Source of the DNA: a virus
IMG/VR virus record: IMGVR_UViG_3300044611_001100
Coordinates: 1 to 40,849 of that record
DNA: 40,849 nt
Direction: 5' to 3' (one strand)
The notes under the pieces were generated by a model that saw only the letters and a list, made by a program, of their open reading frames with translations, had not been told where the DNA came from and made no database searches. Shown one piece after another: positions 1-6,054 of the stretch (position 1 is the first letter of the stretch; the number at the start of each line of letters is the position of its first letter). Made by a program: the position numbers and the translations under genes.

Positions 1-12
1 AGTGCCCACTGA

Positions 13-18
13 TATAAT
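13..18 (+). promoter_or_regulatory. Probable -10 element at the left edge
   Basis: TATAAT lies 32 bases before the first ATG. The matching -35 would fall at or beyond the window edge, so only half of the promoter can be judged. Confidence 0.45.
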
Positions 19-50
19 TTAACTCAACTAAAGAATAGGAAATAAAAACA

Positions 51-257
51 ATGAAAAAAATAACCCACTCGCTACAATTCGTTACCGAGGTTGATGAAAA
101 TCACCCAATAGGAATGCAACTGCTTTCACTTTCACGAGAAATGCAAAAAGAAATGCTTGAAGGAATGTTAAAAGAACTGGTTGCACCAAAAATTCAACCA
201 ATCCTTGACTTTCTTAATGAAGGCAATTCATATGCAATTCTAAAGGTGGCAGACTAA
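51..257 (+). CDS. Small protein of unknown function (68 aa)
   Basis: I do not recognise this family. It starts at an ATG 6-12 nt after the purine-rich stretch AATAGGAAATAAAA and ends in TAATG, overlapping the next start by one base, which implies translational coupling. Residues 20-65 look helical, with an amphipathic MQKEMLEGMLKELV stretch; no Cys motif and no membrane segment. It is the first gene of a three-gene coupled chain (51-579). Confidence 0.7.
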   Translation: MKKITHSLQFVTEVDENHPIGMQLLSLSREMQKEMLEGMLKELVAPKIQPILDFLNEGNSYAILKVAD

Positions 258-457
258 TGATGACACGAAAAGACTATGTCGCAACTGCTGAAATTCTAAG
301 CAATTATTTTGCTACATCTATTTTTGATGAGCAGGCAGAAATTTTATTTGCTGATTTGGTAGATGAATTTTCGCTAATGTTTGAAAGTGATAATCCAAGA
401 TTTGACGCAAATAAATTTGCTCTTGCTTGCTATAAAGAAATTGAGGTAAATGCGTGA
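257..457 (+). CDS. Small acidic protein of unknown function (66 aa)
   Basis: Unknown family. The start overlaps the previous stop (TAATG) and the stop overlaps the next GTG start, so it sits in the middle of a coupled chain. The sequence is acidic and mostly helical, with a Phe/Leu-rich core (LFADLVDEFSLMFES). No catalytic motif is visible. Confidence 0.7.
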   Translation: MMTRKDYVATAEILSNYFATSIFDEQAEILFADLVDEFSLMFESDNPRFDANKFALACYKEIEVNA

Positions 458-579
458 ATAGATTTTTAACAACAATCGTTCAACTATTTTTAGCGGGTAG
501 CGTTTTCATTTTATTTAAAATGATGTTACCAATGCTAAAAGAAGATTTTCAACAAATAAAAAATGATTTAACAAAATAA
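454..579 (+). CDS. 41-aa single-pass membrane peptide
   Basis: A short frame opens with GTG overlapping the previous stop codon (GTGA). The product begins VNRFLTTIVQLF, has one hydrophobic segment (about residues 5-28) and a charged C-terminal tail (LKEDFQQIKNDLTK). The topology fits a small inner-membrane protein, but no function can be assigned. Support comes from the coupled junction and the clean hydrophobic/charged partition. Confidence 0.55.
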   Translation: MNRFLTTIVQLFLAGSVFILFKMMLPMLKEDFQQIKNDLTK

Positions 580-619
580 AAAAAATTCCTAAGCAAGAAT
601 AAAAACTGCTTAAATTTTG

Positions 620-690
620 CCCGCGGGCCCCGACACGCCCGACCTCGTTGTGAGTTATCCACAACTCCTTTACGTGTGGTTAAGATCACA
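620..690. promoter_or_regulatory. Intergenic regulatory module A: CCCGCGGG, DnaA-box-like site, CRP-like box
   Basis: Within the 198-bp gap 580-777 there is a CCCGCGGG palindrome (620-627), then TTATCCACA (655-663) nested in an inverted repeat GTTGTG...CACAAC (647-652/660-665), then TGTGG-N6-TCACA (675-690). The last matches the CRP/GlxR consensus TGTGA-N6-TCACA except for one base. All lie upstream of the promoter for the 778 operon. The same building blocks recur near 3.45, 4.33 and 5.55 kb. Confidence 0.55.
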
Positions 691-727
691 CCCCAAAACC
701 TGCAAAACCCCCTTAATGAATTATGAG

Positions 728-750
728 ATGTCAGTCAAATATGCTAGGAT
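728..750 (+). promoter_or_regulatory. Promoter of the 778-1482 operon
   Basis: TAGGAT at 745-750 aligns with the TAGAAT -10 box of the 3.5-kb promoter, and both are preceded by the same ATGTCAG spacer start. The -35 (around TATGAG) is poor, consistent with a promoter that needs an activator such as the upstream CRP-like box. Confidence 0.5.
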
Positions 751-777
751 TGTATTATTCCAAAGAAAGGAAAACTA

Positions 778-972
778 ATGGGAAACTTGTTTGATAAAAT
801 AGGAATTTGCTACACTTGCTATGATGAGGGCGTTATCTTTACTGATATGGATAGCGATGGATTTATAAATGATTTCTGCGCTGATTGTGAAAAAGGTCAG
901 GTATTTGCTAATGACTATTCAATATGGTATGCTGAAAATGAAATGAACGAATACACTAAGGAGAACGCATAA
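778..972 (+). CDS. Small zinc-ribbon-like protein (64 aa)
   Basis: Two CxxC pairs, CYTC near residue 11 and CADC near residue 34, are spaced as in a zinc ribbon, followed by an acidic, aromatic tail. AAGGAAAACTAATG provides a good ribosome-binding site. It is the first gene of a four-gene chain whose members overlap by one base (TAATG). Function unknown; a small nucleic-acid or protein adaptor is possible. Confidence 0.7.
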   Translation: MGNLFDKIGICYTCYDEGVIFTDMDSDGFINDFCADCEKGQVFANDYSIWYAENEMNEYTKENA

Positions 973-1076
973 TGACCTACTATGACGACTACTATGAAAC
1001 TGATACGCCTACTGCCGTAGGTTGCTACTGCAAAATAAATTATCTATGCTCAGAATGTAAAGGAAGTTACAACTAA
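972..1076 (+). CDS. 34-aa Tyr/Cys-rich miniprotein
   Basis: The start ATG overlaps the upstream stop and the stop overlaps the downstream ATG, both as TAATG. The product begins MTYYDDYYETD and contains CYC and CSEC, four Cys that could bind one zinc. This exact packing between two other coupled genes is the main support for it being real. Function unknown. Confidence 0.6.
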   Translation: MTYYDDYYETDTPTAVGCYCKINYLCSECKGSYN

Positions 1077-1288
1077 TGGAATATGAATATCTAATTACCT
1101 GCGCCTATGACGGGAACGCTCCGCATTGGGAGCAACGCTATGAAAACGAATATGGCGCATGGGAAAACTTTTTCCTATTTACTGATTGGGGAATGGCTGA
1201 TGAATACTCAACAGTTAATCTTTACACGCCAACTGGCAAATGTTATACAAAAAACTTTTATCGTAGTGGAATGGTGAGTGTAAAATAA
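1076..1288 (+). CDS. Small aromatic-rich protein (70 aa), unknown
   Basis: Third gene of the coupled chain. It is rich in Trp, Tyr and Phe (for example WENFFLFTDWGMADEY) and looks like a compact beta-rich domain. No recognised motif. One-base TAATG overlaps at both ends support the start and the operon. Confidence 0.7.
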   Translation: MEYEYLITCAYDGNAPHWEQRYENEYGAWENFFLFTDWGMADEYSTVNLYTPTGKCYTKNFYRSGMVSVK

Positions 1289-1482
1289 TGACACAGGAAA
1301 ATTTTAAATATAGTTGGGAACGCTATACTATTTGGGATACCCCCGAAGTTTGGGAAGAACCATGCGGTGATGAAAGGGCTGAATTGAATGGCGTTGTGTC
1401 TTGGGAGTTAGAAGATGAAGAGCCATTTATTTCTTTAGAAGAAGATCCAGAAATGGAAGATTGGTTAATGAGTAATGTTTAA
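1288..1482 (+). CDS. Small highly acidic protein (64 aa), unknown
   Basis: Last gene of the chain. The product is strongly acidic (ELEDEEPFISLEEDPEMEDW) with several Trp. Such small acidic phage proteins are sometimes DNA mimics or inhibitors of host enzymes, but nothing here proves that. It is followed by a CCCGCGGG palindrome at 1502-1509. Confidence 0.7.
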   Translation: MTQENFKYSWERYTIWDTPEVWEEPCGDERAELNGVVSWELEDEEPFISLEEDPEMEDWLMSNV

Positions 1483-1541
1483 GATGTAAAATATAAAAAC
1501 CCCCGCGGGCGATGTCCGATTTGTCCAGAATCTCCCAGGAT

Positions 1542-1570
1542 TTGATTTCTAAGATTATTTATGATATTAT
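1542..1570 (+). promoter_or_regulatory. Promoter for the 1577 gene (leaderless)
   Basis: TTGATT (1542-1547), a 17-bp spacer and TATTAT (1565-1570). The expected start of transcription, about 7 nt downstream, coincides with the ATG at 1577, and no Shine-Dalgarno sequence is present. Confidence 0.6.
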
Positions 1571-1576
1571 TTTTAT

Positions 1577-1717
1577 ATGTGGAAAAAAACAAGCGAAGAG
1601 TTACGTAGAATACAAGAGTTACGTAGATCTAATGCTGCTACCCCTTTACGGGACAAGTCTAAATATTCCCGAAAAAACAAGCATAAGAAACTTGACATTT
1701 ATCTCCCTGAAAGGTAG
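1577..1717 (+). CDS. 46-aa basic protein, leaderless
   Basis: The product (starts MWKKTSEELRRIQELRR) is strongly basic, with a helical N-terminus and a Lys/Arg-rich middle (KYSRKNKHKK), suggesting a nucleic-acid-binding peptide. The ATG is 7 nt after a TATTAT -10 box. A longer overlapping frame at 1512-1730 is less convincing because it would begin upstream of this promoter. The stop codon TAG is shared with the -10 box (TAGAAT) of the next gene. Confidence 0.55.
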   Translation: MWKKTSEELRRIQELRRSNAATPLRDKSKYSRKNKHKKLDIYLPER

Positions 1718-1720
1718 AAT
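1692..1720 (+). promoter_or_regulatory. Strong promoter for the GP88-like gene (leaderless)
   Basis: TTGACA (1692-1697), exactly 17 bp, TAGAAT (1715-1720), then ATTAAT and the ATG at 1727. This is a near-consensus sigma-A promoter positioned for transcription to start at the A of the ATG. Confidence 0.8.
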
Positions 1721-1726
1721 ATTAAT

Positions 1727-2455
1727 ATGAACCCAACTCACACCCTGAAACGCTCTAATGATAGGAAAGTAACTAATGCTGTCAGTCCTAATGGTAAGAC
1801 TCCAACAATTGCTAACACCTTCGGACTACCCGCAGGCAAAGAGTACTCCTGTCCTGGAGAAACCCCTACCTGCAAAAAAGTCTGCTACGCAGGAAAACTT
1901 GAAAAGATCTACAAAGGCGTAAAAGCCGTACTATTACATAATTGGGATTTGCTAAGCAATGCAGATTTTGATACCCAGGTACAATTGATAGATGAAATGA
2001 TTATTGATTTCAAGTCTGATTGTGTAAAGAAAGACGCTCCTATGCTATTCCGTATCCACTGGGACGGAGATTTCTTCAATGATCAATACACTCTGGCCTG
2101 GAAGACAGTAATTGAAAGACACGAAGATGTTCAATTTTGGGTATACACGAGAGTAGCAAGCGCTGCTAGGATTCTTAAGGATGTTTCTAATTTAGGATTA
2201 TATTATTCTACAGACGGCGATAACAAAAATATTGCACAAGGTCTCTCGGAAGAAGGAATAAAACTAGCATATCTTTCTACTACATTTGCGTTAGGTAAGG
2301 AAGATATGCTAAACTTGATAGGTAAGTCAGCCGTCAAGTGTCCTGAGAATAATAAAAAGATTCCCCTCATTTCTAAACAGGGGTCAGCGTGTGTTACTTG
2401 CGGTCAATGTGTATTTGAGCGTAATAATATCCTATTTTCTAGTACTAAGAAATGA
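1727..2455 (+). CDS. GP88-like actinophage protein
   Basis: This 242-aa protein matches the 'gene product 88' family of actinobacteriophages as I know it: an N-terminal S-P-N-G-K-T-P-T-I-A-N-T-F-G-L-P-A-G block, a Cys cluster (CPGETPTCKKVCYA, about residues 42-55), a central IHWDGDFFN motif and a C-terminal Cys group (CVTCGQC, about residues 221-227). The Cys content suggests an Fe-S or zinc centre, perhaps radical-SAM-like, but the activity of the family is not established. Transcribed from its own leaderless promoter. Confidence 0.8.
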   Translation: MNPTHTLKRSNDRKVTNAVSPNGKTPTIANTFGLPAGKEYSCPGETPTCKKVCYAGKLEKIYKGVKAVLLHNWDLLSNADFDTQVQLIDEMIIDFKSDCVKKDAPMLFRIHWDGDFFNDQYTLAWKTVIERHEDVQFWVYTRVASAARILKDVSNLGLYYSTDGDNKNIAQGLSEEGIKLAYLSTTFALGKEDMLNLIGKSAVKCPENNKKIPLISKQGSACVTCGQCVFERNNILFSSTKK

Positions 2456-2461
2456 GGAACT

Positions 2462-2527
2462 ATGGAAGTCCTAATTGTCCTATTTATCGGTATTGTCGTA
2501 TTGTTGGCTGGCTTGGGACATAAGTGA
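2462..2527 (+). CDS. 21-aa transmembrane peptide
   Basis: A tiny frame follows the GP88-like stop by 6 nt, with GAGG 6 nt before the ATG. The product MEVLIVLFIGIVVLLAGLGHK is a single hydrophobic helix with a charged end. Its size makes it tentative, but the ribosome-binding site and perfect membrane-helix composition argue for it. Confidence 0.4.
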   Translation: MEVLIVLFIGIVVLLAGLGHK

Positions 2528-2558
2528 TTTATCTCACACCAAAACTAGGCTCTACGAT

Positions 2559-2587
2559 TTGATATTTTCTAGCAACCCTGCTAGAAT
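2559..2587 (+). promoter_or_regulatory. Promoter upstream of the 2617 gene
   Basis: TTGATA (2559-2564), 17 bp, TAGAAT (2582-2587). The predicted transcript has a short leader containing AAAGGA before the ATG at 2617. Confidence 0.7.
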
Positions 2588-2616
2588 TGTAATAACAACA
2601 AAAGAAAGGAAGCAAA

Positions 2617-2775
2617 ATGGCAAAGTCAGCACTATACAAAGTAGGCGACACCTATACCTCTCAAAAGAGCAAGGTAACAGGAACCATCTTGGAGATTTCT
2701 CCAAACTCATCTGGCTCGGTGCGAGTTAAACTAGATGTAGAGGGAAATACCCGTTGGACAACTTGGAAGGCATAA
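2617..2775 (+). CDS. 52-aa small beta-rich protein
   Basis: The ATG is preceded by AAAGGAAGCAAA and by a good promoter. The product begins MAKSALYKVGDTYTSQKSKVTG and has a beta-rich, SH3/KOW-like pattern (V-G-D-x-Y...V-T-G-T-I-L-E-I) ending in RWTTWKA. Function unknown. A hairpin element of the recurrent TGAGCA...TGCTCA type lies 31 nt after its stop. Confidence 0.65.
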   Translation: MAKSALYKVGDTYTSQKSKVTGTILEISPNSSGSVRVKLDVEGNTRWTTWKA

Positions 2776-2804
2776 GCCTTTAGGTTTAGCAAACGCTAAC
2801 CAGA

Positions 2805-2834
2805 CCTGAGCAAGTCTAGGATAAACTGCTCACC
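2805..2834 (+). repeat. TGAGCA...TGCTCA hairpin element, copy 1
   Basis: CCTGAGCA (2805-2812) and TGCTCACC (2827-2834) form the recurrent inverted repeat, here with a 14-nt loop ending in TAAAC. The other four copies have 11-nt loops. It lies between the 2617 and 2863 genes. Confidence 0.7.
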
Positions 2835-2862
2835 AAACCCCTTACCCGAAAGGAACCCAAAT

Positions 2863-3285
2863 ATGGCACGACAGAAAGCAATCTCAGTAAAAATTGCAAC
2901 AAGCAAAGTAATCAAGGCACTAGAAACTCGTCTAGCAGAACTAGAAAAGAACTATGCCTCACAAGAAGCCAATGAAGCAAAGTATCAGAAGGCTTACAAG
3001 AATTGGCAGAAAGAACTACAAGAGTTCGCTATTGCTAATATCAAGAAGGCAGAAAACTTCCGCACATCATATCGTTCTTGGAATAAGACCTTGAACATTG
3101 ACTACGACATCATCACAAACGAGGACTCTTTACCAAAAGAGCCTGAGCGTGATTTTGAGCAACTCCATCAACACAGTTATCGTGAGATGAAAGAGGAAAT
3201 GGAAAATGCTATCCGTATTCTCAAAATGACAGATGAGGAAGTTGTAAGCACATCAACTTACAATGCTATTTCTCGTTATCTTTAA
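2863..3285 (+). CDS. Coiled-coil protein of unknown function (140 aa)
   Basis: CCGAAAGGAACCCAAAT precedes the ATG. Residues 10-70 form a long, charged, heptad-like helix (KVIKALETRLAELEKNY, ANEAKYQKAYKNWQKEL) and a second helix covers about 100-130. No catalytic motif. It may oligomerise or bind a partner through the coiled coil. Followed by a 237-bp gap with two hairpin elements and a CRP-like box. Confidence 0.75.
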   Translation: MARQKAISVKIATSKVIKALETRLAELEKNYASQEANEAKYQKAYKNWQKELQEFAIANIKKAENFRTSYRSWNKTLNIDYDIITNEDSLPKEPERDFEQLHQHSYREMKEEMENAIRILKMTDEEVVSTSTYNAISRYL

Positions 3286-3335
3286 CAAGATAGGCACACG
3301 GATAATTTAATTATCTATACGCCTTAGTTAAATCT

Positions 3336-3362
3336 CCTGAGTATGAGGCTAAACTGCTCACC
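3336..3362 (+). repeat. TGAGCA...TGCTCA hairpin element, copy 2
   Basis: TGAGTA (3338-3343), an 11-nt loop TGAGGCTAAAC and TGCTCA (3355-3360). One mismatch from the consensus arm. Located 53 nt after the stop of the coiled-coil gene. Confidence 0.7.
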
Positions 3363-3420
3363 AACTTTCATCTCTGCTAAGCCCCAGGCCATGATGCGTG
3401 GGTATGCCTGAGATGATCTT

Positions 3421-3447
3421 CCTGAGCATGAGGTTAAACTGCTCATT
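3421..3447 (+). repeat. TGAGCA...TGCTCA hairpin element, copy 3
   Basis: TGAGCA (3423-3428), loop TGAGGTTAAAC, TGCTCA (3440-3445), followed by TTTTT, so this copy alone could end transcription. It sits immediately before a CCCGCGGG palindrome (3453-3460). Confidence 0.7.
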
Positions 3448-3452
3448 TTTGC

Positions 3453-3480
3453 CCCGCGGGGGATTGTGATAAACATCACA
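3453..3480. promoter_or_regulatory. Regulatory module B: CCCGCGGG plus CRP/GlxR-like box
   Basis: CCCGCGGG (3453-3460) is followed by TGTGA-TAAACA-TCACA (3465-3480), a perfect match to the CRP/GlxR half-site arrangement. The box centre is about 80 bp upstream of the start predicted from the 3517-3545 promoter, a distance compatible with activation from upstream. Confidence 0.6.
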
Positions 3481-3516
3481 TTCTTAAAAAATGTCCAGAA
3501 ACGCCCAATTTAAGAT

Positions 3517-3545
3517 TAGACAATGTCAGCCCTATCCGCTAGAAT
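3517..3545 (+). promoter_or_regulatory. Promoter of the 3577-4273 pair
   Basis: TAGACA (3517-3522), 17 bp, TAGAAT (3540-3545). The leader contains GAAAGGA before the ATG at 3577. Confidence 0.7.
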
Positions 3546-3576
3546 TATATTAACAACAACGAAAGGAACAACCCCT

Positions 3577-3870
3577 ATGGCAAATATGAAGAAAATTATG
3601 GATGCAACAAATGATGCTATCCATACTAATGAAATTTCAGATGAGGCTTCAGGTCTTGTAGCAACTATCGCAGAAGGTCTGCCACTTGATGTAATTATCA
3701 AAGAGTTATACCAATACTCGCAAGCCTTATCTGCTATGGTACTAACAAAAGTTTTGCACACCATGTATGATGCCGAAACTATTGAGAACATGATAGATGG
3801 CTACCAAGATGAACTTACCGCAGAAATGTTTGATGAGATTGAAAACTATCTTCAGAAAGAAGGAAACTAA
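3577..3870 (+). CDS. Helical acidic protein of unknown function (97 aa)
   Basis: The start chosen is the ATG with GAAAGGA upstream; an earlier in-frame start at 3523 lies inside the promoter spacer. The protein (MANMKKIMDATNDAI...) looks entirely helical and is acidic. Unknown family. The next gene follows after one base, so the two are one operon. Confidence 0.7.
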   Translation: MANMKKIMDATNDAIHTNEISDEASGLVATIAEGLPLDVIIKELYQYSQALSAMVLTKVLHTMYDAETIENMIDGYQDELTAEMFDEIENYLQKEGN

Positions 3871-3871
3871 T

Positions 3872-4273
3872 ATGCCTATTCCAGATAACTCGTGTCTAGT
3901 AACTATCAACTCACTAAATGAGGAGATTGCTTTACTAAAATCACAACTAGGAGATGCTCTTAGTAACTCACAAAGACACTATGAATACTATGAAAAACTG
4001 CAAAACTCTATTCGTTATTTCTTTGAGAGCAATCGTAGTGATGCTACTTGTGAGTTTGACATTGACAATGTAAATGCTTTCCTTGCTGAAAATAGCATTG
4101 AACCGCTAAAGCGTGAGTATCGTGTTGAGTTCCGAATTGAAGGAACAATTCTTGTGGAAGCAGAAAACGAAGATGAAGCACAAGATATAGTAAATGAACT
4201 TGATGTAACGCATTGGACTGCTGAAGTTGAAAATTTTGAAGCAGAAGCAACTAATGTAGAAGCAACCTACTAG
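3872..4273 (+). CDS. Coiled-coil plus alpha/beta domain protein (133 aa)
   Basis: The start is the ATG just after the upstream stop, with AAGGAAACTAAT as ribosome-binding site; the longer frame from 3797 would overlap the upstream gene. Residues 10-50 form a coiled coil (LNEEIALLKSQLGDAL). Residues 82-115 (REYRVEFRIEGTILVEAENEDEAQ) form a compact alpha/beta domain seen in many small phage proteins of unknown role. Confidence 0.7.
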   Translation: MPIPDNSCLVTINSLNEEIALLKSQLGDALSNSQRHYEYYEKLQNSIRYFFESNRSDATCEFDIDNVNAFLAENSIEPLKREYRVEFRIEGTILVEAENEDEAQDIVNELDVTHWTAEVENFEAEATNVEATY

Positions 4274-4294
4274 TTTTTCCGTAGGGGAAAAAGT

Positions 4295-4321
4295 CCTGAG
4301 CATGACTAAAAACTGCTCACC
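4295..4321 (+). repeat. TGAGCA...TGCTCA hairpin element, copy 4
   Basis: TGAGCA (4297-4302), loop TGACTAAAAAC, TGCTCA (4314-4319). A second small hairpin, CCTAC...GTAGG, sits at 4266-4284, overlapping the upstream stop codon. Confidence 0.7.
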
Positions 4322-4322
4322 A

Positions 4323-4348
4323 CCCGCGGGGGTGTGACATTGATCACA
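4323..4348. promoter_or_regulatory. Regulatory module C: CCCGCGGG plus CRP/GlxR-like box
   Basis: CCCGCGGG (4323-4330) is followed directly by TGTGA-CATTGA-TCACA (4333-4348), again a perfect CRP/GlxR-type palindrome. Its centre is about 80 bp upstream of the start predicted from the 4386-4414 promoter, the same geometry as module B. Confidence 0.6.
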
Positions 4349-4385
4349 GTGTGTTCTTTATCACATAACGATATTTTAGGATGAT

Positions 4386-4414
4386 TTGACTTTGACTTTG
4401 ATTTACGATAAAAT
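4386..4414 (+). promoter_or_regulatory. Promoter of the DUF932 gene
   Basis: TTGACT (4386-4391), 17 bp, TAAAAT (4409-4414). A second TTGACT directly follows the first at 4392, too close to the -10 to serve it. Confidence 0.75.
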
Positions 4415-4441
4415 TAGAATATCAACTGAAAGGATAAAAAT

Positions 4442-5422
4442 ATGGCTCATGAAATCGAAATAATCAACGGTGAGGCTTCTTTTGCTTCATTGCGTGAACC
4501 TGCGTGGCATGGTTTAGGTACCGTGTTTACAGAAGAGAAAACAACTAGCGAAATGCTAGAGTTAGCAAATCTGCAAGACTGGAATGTAAGATTAGAAGAG
4601 GTCGAGGCTCCTGCTACTCTAACATCAGACAAAAATTATTTCTATGTAGTACGAAATAATCCCGTAATCGAAAATCAAAACGATATTTTAGGTATTGTTG
4701 GAGAACGTTACAATGTATTGCAAAATGAACAACTATTTGATTTTGCAGATGCAATGCTAGATGGTGGACGATGGGAAACCGCTGGCTCACTACGAGGTGG
4801 ACGTGTAGTATTTGGTAGCCTTGCACTAGATCGTGAAACCGTACTAGACCCTAATGGCGTTGCAGATAAAATCAACACCTATCTGATAGTCAATACATCA
4901 CACGATGGTTCTATCTCAATTCAAGCAAGCGTTACCCCCGTACGTGTAGTGTGCGCTAACACATTGAACTTTGCTTTGCGTAGTGTAAAGCAATCCTTCA
5001 AGATTCGCCACACACAAACTGCTAATGGTAAAGTACAATCCGCTAAGACTGCTCTAGGTATTGCTAACGCATACATGGACGACTTTAGCGTTATGGCAAA
5101 CAAGATGATTCAGACTGAATTATCCGCTAAGCAATTCAACGATATTCTTCTCACCGCTTACCCTAAGCCTGATAAGGATTCTAAGCAAGCCCTAACCAAG
5201 TGGACAAATAAAATTGACACTCTCAATGATATTTACACTGGCGAATTCAATCACATGATTTCGGGTAATGCGTGGGGCGCTCTTAATGCAATGACTGAAC
5301 GCATTGACTGGTTCAGAGGTCAAGGTGAAACTAAGTTAGCAGCAGCAAGTGGTTTTGATGTTGCGACTAATGCAGAAAAAAATCGTTTAATGAAAATCGT
5401 AAATGATTTTGTAGCAGCGTAA
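4442..5422 (+). CDS. DUF932 / TIGR03299-type phage-plasmid protein
   Basis: The 326-aa protein has the hallmarks of the DUF932 family: an N-terminal REPAWHGLGT motif (about residues 18-27), a central GERYNVLQNEQLFDFAD block, WETAGSLRGGRVVF, and VVCANTLNFAL. The family is widespread in actinophages and plasmids; a role in DNA replication or recombination is suspected but not shown. Length is normal. CTGAAAGGATAAAAAT is the ribosome-binding region, and a CRP-like box lies upstream. A hairpin element and tRNA-Asp follow. Confidence 0.85.
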   Translation: MAHEIEIINGEASFASLREPAWHGLGTVFTEEKTTSEMLELANLQDWNVRLEEVEAPATLTSDKNYFYVVRNNPVIENQNDILGIVGERYNVLQNEQLFDFADAMLDGGRWETAGSLRGGRVVFGSLALDRETVLDPNGVADKINTYLIVNTSHDGSISIQASVTPVRVVCANTLNFALRSVKQSFKIRHTQTANGKVQSAKTALGIANAYMDDFSVMANKMIQTELSAKQFNDILLTAYPKPDKDSKQALTKWTNKIDTLNDIYTGEFNHMISGNAWGALNAMTERIDWFRGQGETKLAAASGFDVATNAEKNRLMKIVNDFVAA

Positions 5423-5430
5423 ATAAATAT

Positions 5431-5457
5431 CCTGAGCATGATATAAAACTGCTCATC
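5431..5457 (+). repeat. TGAGCA...TGCTCA hairpin element, copy 5
   Basis: TGAGCA (5433-5438), loop TGATATAAAAC, TGCTCA (5450-5455), lying between the DUF932 stop and the tRNA-Asp 5' end. It might help release or process the tRNA. Confidence 0.7.
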
Positions 5458-5458
5458 T

Positions 5459-5535
5459 GATTCCATAGATCAATTGGTTAGATCGCCACCCTGTCACGGT
5501 GGAGGTTGCGGGTTCAAGTCCCGTTGGAATCGCCA
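5459..5535 (+). tRNA. tRNA-Asp (GTC)
   Basis: The acceptor stem GATTCCA pairs perfectly with TGGAATC. The anticodon stem CCACC/GGTGG closes the loop CTGTCAC, giving anticodon GTC. The T-loop is TTCAAGT. A CCA end is encoded (5533-5535), unlike the other tRNAs here. Confidence 0.93.
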
Positions 5536-5550
5536 AAGGTTGGTGCAACA

Positions 5551-5579
5551 CCCGCGGGGTTATCCACAGGTTATTCACA
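5551..5579. promoter_or_regulatory. Regulatory module D: CCCGCGGG and two DnaA-box-like sites
   Basis: CCCGCGGG (5551-5558) is followed by TTATCCACA (5560-5568) and TTATTCACA (5571-5579), both fitting the bacterial DnaA box TTATNCACA, in tandem with an 11-bp period. The gap 5536-5674 holds no convincing gene. Confidence 0.55.
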
Positions 5580-5639
5580 TGATGAACGGTAAATCAAATT
5601 TTAAATCTAAAACATACTTTTTCCCTTTATTAAGAAGAG

Positions 5640-5668
5640 TTGACTTTTTCCTGGAATCAGGGTAAAAT
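5640..5668 (+). promoter_or_regulatory. Promoter of the 5675-6430 operon (leaderless)
   Basis: TTGACT (5640-5645), 17 bp, TAAAAT (5663-5668), ATTAAT, ATG at 5675. Same layout as the GP88-like promoter. Confidence 0.75.
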
Positions 5669-5674
5669 ATTAAT

Positions 5675-5893
5675 ATGACCCAAAAAGTTGCAATTTACGA
5701 AATGAATTACTCTTGCTCTCCTGGCGGTATTGACTGCTGGGAAGCAACCATTCAAGGTTATGGTACTAGTACTACTGCCTCTGACTTTAAAAATGCTGGA
5801 GAGGCTCTTAATTGGGTACTTGACAGATACCCTGACGAAATGTTAGAATTGGTAGTAACTTCAATTCCTGCCTACGAAAAGGAATATGTATGA
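5675..5893 (+). CDS. Small protein of unknown function (72 aa)
   Basis: Leaderless first gene of an overlapping four-gene chain. The product looks like a small alpha/beta domain (beta strand VAIYEMNYSC, then helix AGEALNWVLDRYPDEM). No recognised family. The next ATG overlaps its stop (ATGTATGA context). Confidence 0.7.
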   Translation: MTQKVAIYEMNYSCSPGGIDCWEATIQGYGTSTTASDFKNAGEALNWVLDRYPDEMLELVVTSIPAYEKEYV

Positions 5894-6054
5894 CCCAAAC
5901 AACCTACAAACCTTATACTATAAATGAACTAGTCATGGCTATCTATGAAGATAACCTATCACATTTTGAATTTATGGAAAACATGAATGGGGGAGACTGT
6001 GATTGTTCTCTCCATAATACTATGAATACTATTGTTGAATACTGGGGAGAATAA
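5890..6054 (+). CDS. 54-aa protein with a CDCSLH motif
   Basis: The frame overlaps the upstream stop by 4 nt and the downstream start by 1 nt (TAATG). It begins MTQTTYKPYTINELVMAIYE and carries GGDCDCSLHNTMNTIVEYW near the C-terminus; the C-x-C...H group could hold a metal. Unknown function. Confidence 0.65.
   Translation: MTQTTYKPYTINELVMAIYEDNLSHFEFMENMNGGDCDCSLHNTMNTIVEYWGE

Noticed and set aside
1512-1730. 72-aa frame on the plus strand
   Set aside because: Its start lies upstream of the 1542-1570 promoter; the 46-aa basic frame from 1577 in another phase begins exactly at the expected transcript start and has better composition.
2475-2729. 84-aa frame on the plus strand
   Set aside because: It crosses a promoter and the start of the better-supported 2617-2775 gene, which has a Shine-Dalgarno sequence.
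5474-5665. 63-aa frame over tRNA-Asp
   Set aside because: It is read through the tRNA gene and the regulatory gap; no ribosome-binding site.
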